DNA from: Accumulibacter sp.
GTDB taxonomy: Bacteria; Pseudomonadota; Gammaproteobacteria; Burkholderiales; Rhodocyclaceae
DNA length: 14,470 nt
NCBI GenBank assembly: GCA_031264825.1
Contig: JAISDL010000084.1
Location: 1-14,470 of the forward strand
Direction of reading: 5' to 3'
Position 1 is the first letter of the stretch. The number at the start of each line of letters is the position of its first letter. A program made the translations under genes and the position numbers. The notes beneath the pieces are model-generated. The model saw only the letters and a list, made by a program, of their open reading frames with translations, was not told where the DNA came from and did not search any database. Below are positions 6,136-12,971 of this stretch, piece by piece.

Positions 6136-7458
6136 TCACTTCCTTTCGGATTCGGCGAGAACTTCGCGCAGTTGGGTCACCAAAACCTTGTCGACGCGAT
6201 TCTTGTCCATGTCGAGCACTTCGATGGACCATCCGAGCGCTTTCACGCAGTCGGTCTCGACGGGAATGCGGCCAAGAACGTACATCACCAGGCCGCCCAA
6301 GGTATTGAAGGCGTTTTCGTCTTCTCCCGGAAAATCGTCTTCGATCTTCAGCACGGATTTTACGCGATCGACCGAAACCCCGCCGTCGACGAGCCAGGAA
6401 CCGTCGGCGCGCTTGATGATTTCCGGCTTTTCCGAAACGCCGGAGGACGGCAATTCGCCGACGATGGAAATCAGAACGTCGGTCAGCGTGACGAGGCCCT
6501 GCAATTCACCGTATTCGTCGACGACCAGCGCGCACTGCTGACGCGCGCGCCGGAAATTTTCGAGCAAATGCGTCGTCGTCACGCCTTCTGGGATATAAAG
6601 AGGCGGGCGGATAAAGTTTTCGATATCGAGTTTCTCGCCCGCTTCGAGGCATTTGAGCATGTCGGCCGTCCGAAGAATTCCGATGACGTGGTCGAGGCCG
6701 TCGCGGCAGACGACGATCAGCGTAAAGGGCGCTTCGACGAGGCCGCGACGCAGCTCGCTTTCCGTATCGGCGAGGTCGATCGCGTAGACGTCGTTGCGGT
6801 GCGTCATGATCGTGCTGATGCGTTGCTCGTCGAGCCGCAGGACGTTCGAGACGATCGCCTGCTCGCTTTCGTGAAAAACGCCCTCCTCCGCGCCCTGCTC
6901 CATCAAGACATTGATTTCATCGTCGGTCAGCGACGGTTCGGAGCTGGGTTTCGCGCCGAGCAGGTGCAGGATCAGTTTCGACGACGACGAGAGCAGGCAG
7001 ACCAGCGGGCGCGCGAGTTTCGACGCCAACGCCATCGTCCCCGCGATCCGTGAAGCGATGCCTTCGGGCGCCAGGAGGGCAAGACTCTTCGGGACGAGTT
7101 CTCCGATCACGACGGAGAAATACGTCAGTCCGGCGACGACGAGCGTCGTCGCGATCCCCTTGGCGTAGGGCGCGAGCAACTGCACTTCGGTCATTTTTTG
7201 GGTCAGCGGCTCGATCAGGATATTTTCGCCGATCGCGCCGCTCAAGATACCGACCGTCGTGATCCCGACCTGTATCGTCGAGAGGAAGCCCGACGGCTCG
7301 CTGCTCAGGTCGAAGGCTATCTTGGCCCCCTGATTTCCATCGTCGGCGAGTTTTTGCAGGCGCGATTTCCGCGAGGATACGACGGCGATTTCCGCCATGG
7401 CAAGAAAGCCGTTCAGCAAGACGAGTAAAACGAGAAGAAGTAGATCCATTTCAATCAT
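6136..7458 (-). CDS. CNNM/CBS-pair/CorC-HlyC membrane protein (hemolysin family)
   Basis: About 440 residues with the standard three-part layout. A DUF21/CNNM membrane domain (about 5-190) has an N-terminal hydrophobic segment, NGFLAMAEIA, GFLSTIQVGIT and VVIGELVPKSLAL; a pair of CBS domains follows (about 215-335, containing VVDEYGELQGLVT), then a C-terminal CorC/HlyC domain (about 350-435, with LVDGGVSVD and NTLGGLVM). The family is linked to magnesium and other cation transport or resistance; the 'hemolysin' label is historical. The longest frame opens with TTG at 7461, but the adjacent ATG at 7458 or the ATG at 7449 is more likely; none has a good ribosome binding site. It faces away from the restriction-modification genes, sharing a 250-base upstream region with them. 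Confidence 0.9.
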   Translation of the reverse strand: MIEMDLLLLVLLVLLNGFLAMAEIAVVSSRKSRLQKLADDGNQGAKIAFDLSSEPSGFLSTIQVGITTVGILSGAIGENILIEPLTQKMTEVQLLAPYAKGIATTLVVAGLTYFSVVIGELVPKSLALLAPEGIASRIAGTMALASKLARPLVCLLSSSSKLILHLLGAKPSSEPSLTDDEINVLMEQGAEEGVFHESEQAIVSNVLRLDEQRISTIMTHRNDVYAIDLADTESELRRGLVEAPFTLIVVCRDGLDHVIGILRTADMLKCLEAGEKLDIENFIRPPLYIPEGVTTTHLLENFRRARQQCALVVDEYGELQGLVTLTDVLISIVGELPSSGVSEKPEIIKRADGSWLVDGGVSVDRVKSVLKIEDDFPGEDENAFNTLGGLVMYVLGRIPVETDCVKALGWSIEVLDMDKNRVDKVLVTQLREVLAESERK

Positions 7459-7590
7459 CAAGAGTAGAAGCGCGTCCGCCCGCGTTCAGCGGGAGCTTGT
7501 GCGCCCATCCCACAGTATCGGCACGGCGGATGAAACCCTCAAAACCTCATTTTTCCTCGAAAAGCGGACGATCGGCGGGGTGGTCTACGG

Positions 7591-7618
7591 ATTATACTGG
7601 AATGCCGCGCCTTTCAAA
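7591..7618 (-). promoter_or_regulatory. Candidate promoter of the CNNM-type gene
   Basis: On the minus strand TTTGAA (7618-7613), 16 bases, then TATAAT (7596-7591) lie about 135 bases before the start codon. The same AT patch gives TATACT on the plus strand (7593-7598), a possible -10 for the methyltransferase. No gene is seen in the rest of 7459-7709, apart from an inverted repeat at 7608-7622. Confidence 0.45.
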
Positions 7619-7622
7619 GGCG
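7608..7622. promoter_or_regulatory. 15-bp palindrome upstream of the restriction-modification operon
   Basis: CGCCTTT-C-AAAGGCG is a perfect inverted repeat with 7-base arms. It overlaps the candidate -35 of the leftward CNNM promoter and lies about 100 bases before the methyltransferase. It has the size of a dimeric repressor site. No controller gene is present in the locus. Confidence 0.4.
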
Positions 7623-7709
7623 GTCGCGGTCGTGGAGGGAATACGCGCCTGGCAAAGAAGTGCCGCTTCCCGGATTATCATGTGTACTTTCTATGCGAAA
7701 ATTCAAAGG

Positions 7710-8570
7710 ATGGAATTGAGGACGGATTTATATCTGGGCGATTGCCGGAAAGAGCTGAAAAAAATACCCGACAATCAGGTAGACCTGATCGTCACCTCGC
7801 CTCCGTACGCCGACCAGCGAAAATCGACCTACGGTGGCATCAGCGTCGATGAGTACGTCGACTGGTTTCTTCCGGTTTCCGAAGAGCTTTTTCGCGTTCT
7901 CAAACCGACGGGGACCTTCATTCTGAACATAAAGGAAAAGGTCGTAAACGGCGAAAGAAGCACTTACGTCATGGAACTCATCCTTGCGATGCGGCAACAG
8001 GGATGGCTCTGGACCGAAGAGTTTATCTGGCACAAAAAAAACTGTTTCCCCGGAAAATGGTCGAACCGCTTCCGCGACGCTTGGGAAAGGCTTCTGCAAT
8101 TCAATAAAAACAAAAAATTCAATATGTACCAGGACGCGGTGAAGGTTCCGATCGGCGACTGGGCGAAAAGCCGCCTGAGAAACCTGAGTGAAACCGACAA
8201 AATTCGGGATAACGCGAAAAACGGGAGCGGATTCGGAAAAAACGTCTCCAACTGGATCGGGAAAAAAACGGTCTATCCGACCAACGTCGTGCATTTATCG
8301 ACCGAGTGCAACAACAAAAACCATAGCGCGGTCTTCCCGCGCGAACTTCCCGAATGGTTCATTCGCCTGTTTACGCGGGAGAACGATACGGTACTGGACC
8401 CGTTCATGGGTTCCGGCACGACGATCGAAGTCGCCAACAAAATGAAAAGGAACGCGATCGGCGTCGAAATCGTTCCGGAGTATTATCTTGGCGTCAAAGA
8501 GCAGTTCGCCTCGCTTGAATACTATTTGATGGAACCCGAACCGGAATATGGAAGCCTTGAATCTTCATGA
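7710..8570 (+). CDS. Type II DNA methyltransferase, beta class, probably N4-cytosine
   Basis: From ATG 7710 the protein has 286 residues. The catalytic motif IV TSPPY (29-33) precedes the SAM-binding motif I DPFMGSGTT (230-238), the order of beta-class amino-methyltransferases (N6_N4_Mtase family). SPPY rather than DPPY points to N4-cytosine methylation, although some adenine enzymes also carry it. It would protect host DNA from the endonuclease encoded next. The start is uncertain: ATG 7680 extends it by 10 residues, while TTG 7716 has the best-spaced AAGG; ATG 7710 has AAAGG immediately adjacent. The frame is open back to 7497, but those residues look non-coding. The gene is visibly less GC-rich, with many AAA codons, consistent with transfer. 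Its end overlaps the endonuclease gene by 23 bases. Confidence 0.88.
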   Translation: MELRTDLYLGDCRKELKKIPDNQVDLIVTSPPYADQRKSTYGGISVDEYVDWFLPVSEELFRVLKPTGTFILNIKEKVVNGERSTYVMELILAMRQQGWLWTEEFIWHKKNCFPGKWSNRFRDAWERLLQFNKNKKFNMYQDAVKVPIGDWAKSRLRNLSETDKIRDNAKNGSGFGKNVSNWIGKKTVYPTNVVHLSTECNNKNHSAVFPRELPEWFIRLFTRENDTVLDPFMGSGTTIEVANKMKRNAIGVEIVPEYYLGVKEQFASLEYYLMEPEPEYGSLESS

Positions 8571-9294
8571 CGTCATAGAATACGTCGAAATCAATATCGG
8601 CGCCTTTCACGAAAAACGGATAAAAAGGCTCGGACAGCTCAAGCTATCGCAAGTCCTGAAGCGGAAAAATCCGTATTTGTTCAAGGCCAAGAACGCCTCG
8701 ACGTCCGAGCAAATCGTTCGCGGAATCGTCGATGCGCACATTTCGTCAAACGAAGAGACTCTTTTTGGCGAATGGTTGGAAGGACTGGCCATTTTCATCA
8801 GTCAAAAGGTATATAACGGTCGGAAATCGGGCATCCAGAACATCGACCTCGAATTCGACAAGGACCGCACGAGGTACATCGTGACGATCAAGTCCGGGCC
8901 AAATTGGGGGAACAGCAGTCAAATCTCAAAAATGGCCGCCGACTTCAGAACGGCCAAAAAAACCCTGCGCACGAGTGACTCGAAGCTCAATGTCGTGGCC
9001 GTCAACGGTTGCTGTTACGGGCGCGACAATGTTCCCGACAAAGGCGATTATTTCAAGTACTGTGGGCAGGAATTCTGGGCTTTCCTCTCGGGGAACGAGA
9101 ATCTCTATCTTGAGATCATCGAACCTTTGGGGCATAAAGCGCACGAAAAAAACGAGGAATTCCGGAATTCGTACGACCACATGATCAACAAATTCACCCG
9201 GGAGTTCTCGAACGAATTCTGCGACGGCGGCGGCGCAATCGATTGGGAAAAGTTGTTGCGCTTCAATTCCGGGAAATCCCCCGAAACGCCCTGA
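8548..9294 (+). CDS. Type II restriction endonuclease (PmeII-like, PD-(D/E)XK variant)
   Basis: This 248-residue protein starts inside the methyltransferase gene in another frame, the usual tight restriction-modification arrangement. A conserved-looking block runs from LFGEWLEGLAIFIS (72-85) through IDLEF (99-103) to YIVTIKSGPNWGNSSQ (110-125), resembling from memory the PmeII-type endonucleases. It fits a PD-(D/E)XK core with D100 and K115, but the position two before K is threonine (T113) instead of D or E; E102 or E78 may complete the metal site. The cut site cannot be read from sequence. It is low in GC like its partner, and the frame is intact with no premature stop. ATG 8548 has only a weak GGA upstream, suggesting translational coupling. 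No C-protein or Vsr gene is nearby. Confidence 0.75.
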   Translation: MEALNLHDVIEYVEINIGAFHEKRIKRLGQLKLSQVLKRKNPYLFKAKNASTSEQIVRGIVDAHISSNEETLFGEWLEGLAIFISQKVYNGRKSGIQNIDLEFDKDRTRYIVTIKSGPNWGNSSQISKMAADFRTAKKTLRTSDSKLNVVAVNGCCYGRDNVPDKGDYFKYCGQEFWAFLSGNENLYLEIIEPLGHKAHEKNEEFRNSYDHMINKFTREFSNEFCDGGGAIDWEKLLRFNSGKSPETP

Positions 9295-9336
9295 GCCGCA
9301 CGCCCCCAAGCACCCCCGAACCACCCTGCGCGCGCC

Positions 9337-9374
9337 CCTCCTCCGTCCTTCCCGCACGGGAATGACGGAGGAGG
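9337..9374. repeat. Long hairpin between convergent endonuclease gene and leuA
   Basis: CCTCCTCCGTC (9337-9347) pairs with GACGGAGGAGG (9364-9374). After a single C/T mismatch, TTCCC pairs with GGGAA around GCAC. There is no T tract on either side, so it is a REP-like or mRNA-end structure rather than a classical terminator. It occupies the middle of the 129-base gap; both genes point at it. Confidence 0.7.
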
Positions 9375-9423
9375 AGGCCCCACGTCAGCGGAGAGGAGGA
9401 ACGGGCGAACCGTCATTTCTGTG

Positions 9424-11109
9424 TCATTCCGCCGGTTTTGCGCCCTCGGCGTTTTGGGTGAACAGGCGGTTCGTTCCGCTGATCAGCGCTTTGATCGACG
9501 CGGTGACGATGTTGGGATCCATCCCGACGCCGTAGTATTCGCGCCCACCTTCGGCGCGCGTCACTTCCATGAAGGCGCACGCGCGCGCGTTTCCCCCGCC
9601 GGACATCGAGCGCTCTTCGTAGCTGCGAACCTGGACGTGAAAACCGATGCGGCCGAGCGCGTTGACCGCCGCGTCGATCGGGCCGTTGCCTTCGCCGGTC
9701 AGTTGGTGTTTTTTGCCCGAAAACTCGACCGAGAGTTCGATGCCTTGCGTCTCGCCGTTTTCGAAGAGGTGGTGTTCGACGTAGGCGAGCGGCTCACGGT
9801 TTTCGAGGTAGCTTGCGGAAAAAAGCTCCCAGATATGCTTTGCGTCGATCTCTCCGCCGCCTTCGTCGGTACGGTGCTGGATTTCTCCCGAGAATTCGAC
9901 CTGGAGCCGGCGCGGCATGACGATACCGTATTCCTGTTCGAGGAGGAAGGCGACTCCGCCCTTTCCGGACTGGCTGTTGATGCGGATCACCGAATCGTAG
10001 TTTCGGCCAAGGTCGGCGGGGTCGACGGGCAGGTAGGGAATATCCCACTTGGTTTTCTCTTCCTGCGCGGCGAAGCCCTTGCGGATCGCGTCCTGGTGCG
10101 AACCCGAAAAAGCCGTGAAGACCAGATCGCCGACGTAGGGGTGGCGCGGGTGGATCGGCATCTGCGTGCACTCTTCGTAATCGCGGGCGATCGCGTTGAT
10201 GTCGGAAAAATCGAGGTTCGGCGAGATGCCCTGCGTGTACAGGTTCAGCGCGAGCGTCACGAGGTCGACGTTCCCGGTCCGTTCGCCGTTCCCGAAAAGG
10301 CAGCCTTCGACGCGGTCGGCGCCGGCCATGAGTCCGAGTTCGGCGGCCGCGACGCCCGTCCCGCGGTCGTTGTGCGGATGCAGACTGATCAGGACGCTGT
10401 TGCGATGGTCGAGGCGGCGGTGCATCCATTCGATCTGGTCGGCATAGACGTTCGGCGTCGCCATTTCGACGGTCATCGGCAGGTTGAGGATGATTTTGTC
10501 GTCGGGTGTCGCGCCCCAGGTTTCGGTCACGGCGTCGCAGACTTCGAGCGCGTAATCGAGTTCGGTCGCCGTGAAGTTTTCGGGGCTGTATTCGAGGGTC
10601 CAGTGCGTTTCGGGGGTTTCGCGGCTCAATTCGCGGACGAGGCGGATCGACGAAACGACCATGCGCAGAACTTCCTGCTTGGTCATCGAGAAGACCATTT
10701 CGCGGAAGGACGGAGAGGTCGCGCTGTAGATGTGCACGATCGCGCTGCGCGCGCCCTTGAGCGCATCGAAAGTACGACGGATGAGCGCTTCGCGGGCGGG
10801 CGCGAGGACTTCGACGCTGACGCCGTCCGGGATATGCCCGCCTTCGATCAGCGTGCGGACGAAGTCATAGTCGGTTTGCGAGGCGGAGGGAAAGGCGACT
10901 TCGATTTCCTTGAAGCCGGTTTTGACGAGCCGCGAGAAGAGGCGCATTTTGCGTTCGACATTCATCGGTTCGAAAAGCGCCTGGTTCCCGTCGCGCAGGT
11001 CGGTGCTCATCCAGATCGGCGCCTGGCGGATGACCTGGTTGGGCCACTGCCGGTTGGGTATCTGGATCGGCGGGAAGGATGCGTACTTTGTCGCGGGATT
11101 TTTCAACAT
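9424..11109 (-). CDS. leuA: 2-isopropylmalate synthase, long (yeast-type) form
   Basis: This enzyme condenses acetyl-CoA with 2-oxoisovalerate in the first committed step of leucine synthesis. The start used, ATG 11109, gives 561 residues beginning MLKNPATKYASFPP; it has AGGAG six bases upstream, whereas the longer frame opens with TTG at 11139. The DRE-TIM barrel shows STDLRDGNQAL and the metal ligand motif LHPHNDRGTG; the C-terminal leucine-binding regulatory domain follows, with GNGPIDAAVNALG. The length and motifs fit the yeast/actinobacterial-type LeuA rather than the ~520-residue E. coli form. It is divergent from an Lrp/AsnC-type regulator across an AT-rich gap, so control by that protein is plausible. 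A long open frame on the opposite strand is an artefact of codon bias. Confidence 0.95.
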   Translation of the reverse strand: MLKNPATKYASFPPIQIPNRQWPNQVIRQAPIWMSTDLRDGNQALFEPMNVERKMRLFSRLVKTGFKEIEVAFPSASQTDYDFVRTLIEGGHIPDGVSVEVLAPAREALIRRTFDALKGARSAIVHIYSATSPSFREMVFSMTKQEVLRMVVSSIRLVRELSRETPETHWTLEYSPENFTATELDYALEVCDAVTETWGATPDDKIILNLPMTVEMATPNVYADQIEWMHRRLDHRNSVLISLHPHNDRGTGVAAAELGLMAGADRVEGCLFGNGERTGNVDLVTLALNLYTQGISPNLDFSDINAIARDYEECTQMPIHPRHPYVGDLVFTAFSGSHQDAIRKGFAAQEEKTKWDIPYLPVDPADLGRNYDSVIRINSQSGKGGVAFLLEQEYGIVMPRRLQVEFSGEIQHRTDEGGGEIDAKHIWELFSASYLENREPLAYVEHHLFENGETQGIELSVEFSGKKHQLTGEGNGPIDAAVNALGRIGFHVQVRSYEERSMSGGGNARACAFMEVTRAEGGREYYGVGMDPNIVTASIKALISGTNRLFTQNAEGAKPAE

Positions 11110-11165
11110 GAAAAGCTCCTGGCTGAATTTTTTTGACAAGAATGAAGGTGGTTTGCGATGTTGGA

Positions 11166-11171
11166 ATCATA
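11166..11171 (-). promoter_or_regulatory. Candidate -10 box for leuA
   Basis: TATGAT reads on the minus strand 57 bases upstream of the leuA ATG. The upstream -35 region (AGCAAA) is poor, which would suit activator control. Tentative. Confidence 0.3.
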
Positions 11172-11238
11172 GCTCGAATCGCGCCGTATTTGCTTGCTTT
11201 TTATGACTTCATTTGAGGTGTTATTAAAATTTAATTGC

Positions 11239-11244
11239 TATAAT
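11239..11244 (+). promoter_or_regulatory. Candidate -10 box for the Lrp/AsnC-type regulator
   Basis: TATAAT lies 51 bases before the regulator start in a markedly AT-rich stretch (about 11160-11294) shared with leuA. Only weak -35 matches (TTGAGG at 11213-11218) are present. Lrp/AsnC proteins typically bind such AT-rich DNA and repress their own gene. Confidence 0.45.
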
Positions 11245-11294
11245 TCTATAAAAAGAAGATTATTCTGCTTATGAAAATAAATTGAGGGCAATTT

Positions 11295-11780
11295 ATGGAA
11301 AAATTGGCGATCGACTCTTACGACCGGAACATCATAAAGCAACTTCAGCGCGACGGTCGCGTCAGCAACCAGGACCTCGCGGACCGCATCGGCCTTTCGC
11401 CGTCGCCGTGCCTGCGGCGCGTCCGCGCGCTTGAGGAGTCGGGTGTCATCCAGGGCTACCGCGCGATGGTCGACGCGCAAAGACTCGGATACTCGCTGAT
11501 GGCACTGGTGCACGTGGCGATGGACAAGCACACGCCGGAGCGCTTCGAAAATTTCGACGCCGCGATCCGCAAGATTCCCGAAGTGCTCGAATGCTTGCTG
11601 ATCACCGGGCAGACGGCCGATTATCAGGTCAAGGTCGTCGCCAGGGACATGGAGAGTTACCAAGAGCTTTTGTTGAACCGAATCAACCGGATACAGGGCG
11701 TGACCGGCGTACATTCGAGCTTCGTGCTCAGAAGGGTCGTCGACCGGACCGATATTCCGGTTCCAGACGGTGGCGCGTAA
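11295..11780 (+). CDS. Lrp/AsnC family transcriptional regulator
   Basis: At 161 residues this is a standard feast/famine regulator. An N-terminal helix-turn-helix (about 4-50: IDSYDRNIIKQLQRDGR, LADRIGLSPSPCLRRVRALEESG) is followed by a RAM/ligand-binding domain (about 65-145) with the GQTADYQVKV effector and oligomer motif. Such proteins form dimers to octamers and sense amino acids. GAGG (11284-11287) precedes ATG 11295 at good spacing. It is divergent from leuA and convergent with patB-ilvA, a position that suggests it regulates these amino-acid genes; the ligand could be leucine or another branched-chain amino acid, but this is inference. The downstream end abuts repeat copy D. Confidence 0.93.
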   Translation: MEKLAIDSYDRNIIKQLQRDGRVSNQDLADRIGLSPSPCLRRVRALEESGVIQGYRAMVDAQRLGYSLMALVHVAMDKHTPERFENFDAAIRKIPEVLECLLITGQTADYQVKVVARDMESYQELLLNRINRIQGVTGVHSSFVLRRVVDRTDIPVPDGGA

Positions 11781-11787
11781 TGACCCT

Positions 11788-11829
11788 ATTCCTTTTCCAA
11801 CTCGTCCAAGCGCGATCTGGAAATGGAAT
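11788..11829. repeat. Correia-like repeat, copy D (internally deleted)
   Basis: Only the two ends remain: ATTCCTTTTCCA at 11788-11799 and TGGAAATGGAAT at 11818-11829, which pair over 12 positions with one T/T mismatch, the same mismatched position as in copy C. The core is missing. The hairpin fills the 48-base gap between convergent asnC and patB, and its right edge overlaps the patB stop (TAA at 11831-11829 on the minus strand). It may serve as a shared 3' end. Confidence 0.65.
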
Positions 11830-12971
11830 TACCCCAGCGATTCGACGGCGCGGCGCATCCGCGAGAGCGCCGTTTCGAGCGTTTGCATCGGGCACCCGAA
11901 ATTGAGCCGAACCCAGCCCGGCGCACCGAAGGCGCGTCCGCACGAAAGCCCGAGACCGTGCGATTCGAAAAAAGCCGTCGGGTCGTCGATGGGCAGGCCG
12001 CGCGCGTCGATCCACGCGAGGAAGCTCGCTTCGACGTGCGTCATCGCGACGCCGTCGATAGTTTTGACGGTCTCTTCGACGCGGTCGCGGTTCGCGCGCA
12101 GGGCGTCGAGCAAGGCGGCGCGCCACGCCCCGCCTTCGCGGCAGGCGGCTTCGGCAGCGGCGAAGCCGAGCGCGTTGACGTGCGGAACGATGCCCTGCAT
12201 CGCACGGAGGAAACGCCGCCGCAACGATGCGTCTGGAATCACGGCGAAGGCGCACGCCATCCCCGGAATATTCCAGGTCTTCGACGGCGCCATCAGCGTT
12301 ATGCAGCGATCGGAAACGCCGGGGGCAAGCGCCGCGAAGGGGACGTGACGCTTGTCGGTGTCGAGCACGAGGCCGCAGTGTATTTCGTCCGAGCAGATGA
12401 AGAGCTTTTTCCGTTCGCAGAGCGCGGCGACTTCAAGGAGTTCGTCGGCGTTCCACGCGCGACCGACCGGGTTGTGCGGGTGGCAGAGCAGGAAAAGCCG
12501 GGTGTCGAGCGTGATCGCGGCCTCGACGGCGTCGATGTCCCAGGCCCAGCGGTTTCCCGATACGCAAAGCGGCGCGCTGGCGAGCGGCAACCCGGAGAAA
12601 CCCGGCGCGGTCAAAAAAGGCGGGTAGACGGGTGTCGCCGTGAAGACGCCGCCGCCGACGGCACGGCAAGCGACGTTGATCCCGGTCACGAGGCCGGGGA
12701 GCCAGACGAGCCAGTCGGCTTCGATCGGCCACCCGTACTCGCGGGCGAGGTGGGATCGCACGGCTCCGGCGAGCGACGCCGGCGGGTCGGCGTAGCCCAG
12801 ATCGCCCCGCGCGACGCGGCGCGTGATCGCCGCGAGGATTTCGGGCGCCGCCGGAAAGTCCATGTCGGCGACCCACATCGGCAGCACGTCGCGCCCCGCG
12901 TACTTGTTCCACTTCATCGAGTCGCCGCCTGAACGGTCGACGACGCGGTCGAAGTCGTACGGCGCGGTCAC
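11829..12971 (-). CDS. patB: MalY/PatB family aminotransferase-fold C-S lyase (cystathionine beta-lyase-like)
   Basis: A 380-residue pyridoxal-phosphate enzyme of fold type I. Hallmarks are the N-terminal MWVADMDFP (32-40), HPHNPVGR (164-171) with the ring-stacking asparagine, SDEIHCGL (194-201) with the cofactor aspartate, the PLP lysine K231 in SKTWN, and the substrate-binding arginine in WVRLNFG near 357. These enzymes split cystathionine or cysteine conjugates into pyruvate, ammonia and a thiol, feeding methionine synthesis or degrading sulfur compounds. The start is GTG at 12971, overlapping the TGA of ilvA as GTGA, with no ribosome binding site of its own, so translation is probably coupled to ilvA. 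Close relatives include true aminotransferases, so exact chemistry is unproven. Confidence 0.9.
   Translation of the reverse strand: MTAPYDFDRVVDRSGGDSMKWNKYAGRDVLPMWVADMDFPAAPEILAAITRRVARGDLGYADPPASLAGAVRSHLAREYGWPIEADWLVWLPGLVTGINVACRAVGGGVFTATPVYPPFLTAPGFSGLPLASAPLCVSGNRWAWDIDAVEAAITLDTRLFLLCHPHNPVGRAWNADELLEVAALCERKKLFICSDEIHCGLVLDTDKRHVPFAALAPGVSDRCITLMAPSKTWNIPGMACAFAVIPDASLRRRFLRAMQGIVPHVNALGFAAAEAACREGGAWRAALLDALRANRDRVEETVKTIDGVAMTHVEASFLAWIDARGLPIDDPTAFFESHGLGLSCGRAFGAPGWVRLNFGCPMQTLETALSRMRRAVESLG

Noticed and set aside
5903..6232. 109-codon minus-strand frame spanning the DUF2721/CNNM gap, with ETPV/ETQA repeats
   Set aside because: Arginine-rich, overlaps both genes and has no ribosome site; the peptide repeat is just the 12-bp DNA repeat translated.
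7497..7709. 71-residue N-terminal extension of the methyltransferase
   Set aside because: The family begins close to the residues encoded from 7710; the extension covers promoter-like DNA and a palindrome and resembles no domain.
9421..11136. 571-codon plus-strand open frame across leuA
   Set aside because: The full-length mirror frame of leuA is caused by codon bias; leuA on the minus strand has all family motifs and a strong ribosome binding site.
11133..11138. TTGACA on the plus strand as -35 for the Lrp/AsnC-type gene
   Set aside because: No acceptable -10 lies 16-18 bases downstream (best is GATGTT); the TATAAT at 11239 is closer to the gene.
11823..12932. 369-codon plus-strand open frame across patB, with a similar one across the CNNM gene (5956-7053)
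   Set aside because: Both are complements of clearly recognised genes with no protein-like features.
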